Part shown: positions 14,856-16,463 of the stretch, in pieces
Layout: every line of letters begins with the position of its first letter
Numbering within the stretch: the first letter of the stretch is position 1
NCBI GenBank assembly: GCA_964431685.1
Contig: CAYSLA010000070.1
Location: 1-16,463, forward strand
Reading direction: 5' to 3'
DNA: 16,463 nucleotides
Source of the DNA: CAYSLA01 sp964431685
GTDB lineage: Bacteria; Armatimonadota; UBA5829
Translations under genes and position numbers: made by a program
The notes under the pieces: generated by a model
The model's input: only the letters and a program-made list of their open reading frames with translations
The model's database searches: none
What the model was told of the DNA's origin: nothing

Positions 14856-16114
14856 TTCAGTTCCTCCGGACTGGCGATGCGGCCAAGCACGGCAGATGCG
14901 GCCGCCACTGCCGGGTTCGCCAGGTATACTTCGCTCTTCGCGTGGCCCATCCTGCCGATGAAGTTGCGATTGGTGGTCGCTATGGCGCGCTCACCTTCCG
15001 CAAGCACTCCCATATGCCCGCCAAGACAGGGCCCGCAGGTCGGCGTGCTCACCGCTCCGCCAGCCTCAACGAATATCTCGGTCAAGCCCTCTTTGATCGA
15101 CTGCATGTAGATCTCCTGGGTCGCGGGGATCACAATGAGTCGGACGTTAGGATGCACCTTACGGCCTTTGAGAACACCCGCGGCGATGCGCAGGTCTTCG
15201 ATGCGCCCATTGGTGCAGGACCCGATGACAGACTGGTCTATGGTCACGTGCGTGCTCTCGCTCACCGGCCTGGCGTTCTCTGGCAGGTGCGGGAAGCTCA
15301 CTATCGGCTCCAGCTTGGAGCAGTCGATTTCTACTACCTGCTTGTACTGCGCATCGGGATCACTCTTATATATTGTGTAGTCGCGCCTGGCGCGAACCTT
15401 GGCATAGTCAAGGGTTTTCTGGTCAGGCTCCATGATACCATTCTTGCCACCGGCCTCTATGGCCATATTGCACATAGTGAATCGTCCTGCCATATCAAGC
15501 TCTGCGATGGCCTCTCCGGTGAACTCCATCGAGCAATACAGCGCACCGTCCACGCCGATCTGGCCTATGGTGTAGAGGATCAGGTCCTTGCCGCCGACCC
15601 ACTTGGGCAGTTTGCCGTAGTAGACGAACTTGATCTGCTCCGGAACCTTAAACCAGGTCTCCCCAAGCGCCATCGCGCAACCCAGGTCGGTACTGCCCAC
15701 CCCCGTGGAGAATGCGCCGAGCGCGCCGTATGTGCAGGTATGGGAATCAGCCCCTATTATCGCGTCACCCGGCACAACCAGGCCTTCGTCCGGCAGCAGA
15801 GTGTGTTCCACACCCATCTTGCCAATCTCGAAGAAGTTGGTGATATCGTGCTTGCGGGCGAACTCGCGCATAATCTTCACCAGTTCTGCGCTCTTGATGT
15901 CCTTGTTCGGTGTGGAATGATCGGGCACGAGAGCTACTCGTTCCTTGTTGAACACAGTCGCAGCGCCGATCTTCTCAAACTCCTTGATGGCTATCGGGGC
16001 GGTTATGTCGTTACCGAGCACCAGATCGAGCTTGGCATAGATCAGCTCTCCAGGCTCAACCTGCTGCCTGCCGCTGTGTGCGGCGAGGATTTTCTGTGTT
16101 ATTGTCTGGGACAT
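14852..16114 (-). CDS. leuC: 3-isopropylmalate dehydratase large subunit
   Basis: This 420-residue aconitase-type enzyme has its 4Fe-4S ligands at C300 (GSCTNGR), C360 and C363 (TCGPCLGGH). Other family motifs are DHSTPNKD near 65-72, GADSHTCTYGALGAF near 121-135 and RNFIGRMG near 383-390. The length matches the short, stand-alone leucine-type branch. It works with LeuD in leucine synthesis and, with CimA present, probably also in the citramalate route. The ATG at 16114 has AGGAG about 6 bases upstream. It starts 16 bases after the methyltransferase stop upstream, so it is likely read from a promoter outside this window. Homoaconitase (lysine route) is the main alternative. Confidence 0.96.
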   Translation of the reverse strand: MSQTITQKILAAHSGRQQVEPGELIYAKLDLVLGNDITAPIAIKEFEKIGAATVFNKERVALVPDHSTPNKDIKSAELVKIMREFARKHDITNFFEIGKMGVEHTLLPDEGLVVPGDAIIGADSHTCTYGALGAFSTGVGSTDLGCAMALGETWFKVPEQIKFVYYGKLPKWVGGKDLILYTIGQIGVDGALYCSMEFTGEAIAELDMAGRFTMCNMAIEAGGKNGIMEPDQKTLDYAKVRARRDYTIYKSDPDAQYKQVVEIDCSKLEPIVSFPHLPENARPVSESTHVTIDQSVIGSCTNGRIEDLRIAAGVLKGRKVHPNVRLIVIPATQEIYMQSIKEGLTEIFVEAGGAVSTPTCGPCLGGHMGVLAEGERAIATTNRNFIGRMGHAKSEVYLANPAVAAASAVLGRIASPEELK

Positions 16115-16130
16115 AAAAACTCCTCGGTTC

Positions 16131-16463
16131 TCATTTGTCAGTTGTCTGTATCGATCTTTTCAGAGCCGCCGACCAGCTCAACGCGAAACGCGGGCGGGCT
16201 GCCAAACAGAAGCCCACGGACTCAGCAAGCTCCACGGTCTTTCTCCAGTCGGCGGAAGAAACGTGAAACTTGGGCTCCACCACCAGTAACTCTCCATCCG
16301 GCCTGAGCATGTCGTGAACCTCGCGAAGAAAGGCCTCCGGATCAGGCACTTCGTGCACCATGTAGAAAGCCAGCGCGAAGTCAACTGCTGCGGCAAGTCC
16401 TATTCTATCCGGTTCGCACAGATGAAGCTCAATGCGCGAATCAAGGCCGGCTTTCCTGGCCCG
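16131..16463 (-). CDS. SAM-dependent methyltransferase, C-terminal part only
   Basis: The last 110 codons of a gene that enters from the right edge are visible. The segment DFALAFYMVHEVPDPEAFLREV followed by MLRPDGELLVVEP is the motif IV to post-motif region of Methyltransf_11-type enzymes. The C-terminal piece (VELAESVGFCLAARPRFALSWSAALKR) is typical of the same group. The SAM-binding motif I would lie outside the window. It ends 16 bases before leuC, so it belongs to the same transcript by spacing, although no link to leucine synthesis is known. Its substrate is unknown. Confidence 0.85.
   Translation of the reverse strand, partial: RARKAGLDSRIELHLCEPDRIGLAAAVDFALAFYMVHEVPDPEAFLREVHDMLRPDGELLVVEPKFHVSSADWRKTVELAESVGFCLAARPRFALSWSAALKRSIQTTDK

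Noticed and set aside
14942..16306. 454-codon open frame on the plus strand, antisense to leuC
   Set aside because: leuC on the other strand has every family motif. The open antisense frame follows from its GC-biased codons and its translation has no recognisable domain.

Overview
The window looks like a chromosomal segment of an uncultivated, moderately GC-rich bacterium with compact operons. The gene mix is a soluble-looking parallel beta-helix protein, a family 65-like glycosidase, a uroporphyrinogen-decarboxylase-fold protein outside heme synthesis, the MEP isoprenoid pathway and the citramalate route to isoleucine. This is compatible with Armatimonadota or a similar environmental phylum, but the assignment is inference and of low confidence. 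No phage, insertion sequence, plasmid or CRISPR signal is visible. Most of the window is metabolic or housekeeping in character.

Layout. Positions 1-2058 (minus) carry a large beta-helix protein whose 3' end lies outside the window. Positions 2189-8583 are read on the plus strand: a DUF167/YggU protein, an unrecognised membrane protein with a zinc ribbon, then a tightly packed block of phasin-like protein, ABC1/UbiB kinase-like protein, SAM methyltransferase and GH65-like glycosidase. Between YggU and the membrane protein lies an opposing tRNA-Ser(GGA), preceded by three copies of a 41-bp hairpin-bearing tandem repeat. Positions 8665-16463 are read on the minus strand as one long probable operon. 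In transcription order it holds a partial methyltransferase, leuC, leuD, cimA, ispH, a PDZ/radical-SAM DUF512 protein, a phosphodiester-glycosidase-domain protein and a UroD-family protein. The two blocks converge on a perfect 10-bp hairpin at 8600-8624.

How the genes work together. LeuC and LeuD form isopropylmalate isomerase, which also isomerises citramalate. CimA makes citramalate from pyruvate and acetyl-CoA. The leuCD-cimA group therefore supports both leucine and threonine-independent isoleucine synthesis. IspH is the last MEP-pathway enzyme and starts inside the cimA stop codon. The phasin-UbiB pair overlaps by one base and may form a membrane-associated regulatory module. The methyltransferase and glycosidase downstream are coupled by close spacing and overlap, but no common pathway is evident.

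The points most worth a second look are the hairpin repeat array, a consensus promoter that appears to give a leaderless yggU transcript, the mutually exclusive hairpins between leuD and cimA, the five-cysteine run in the phasin-like protein, the unrecognised zinc-ribbon membrane protein, and a 22-bp-period palindromic repeat upstream of the phasin operon. I found no convincing complete novel system.
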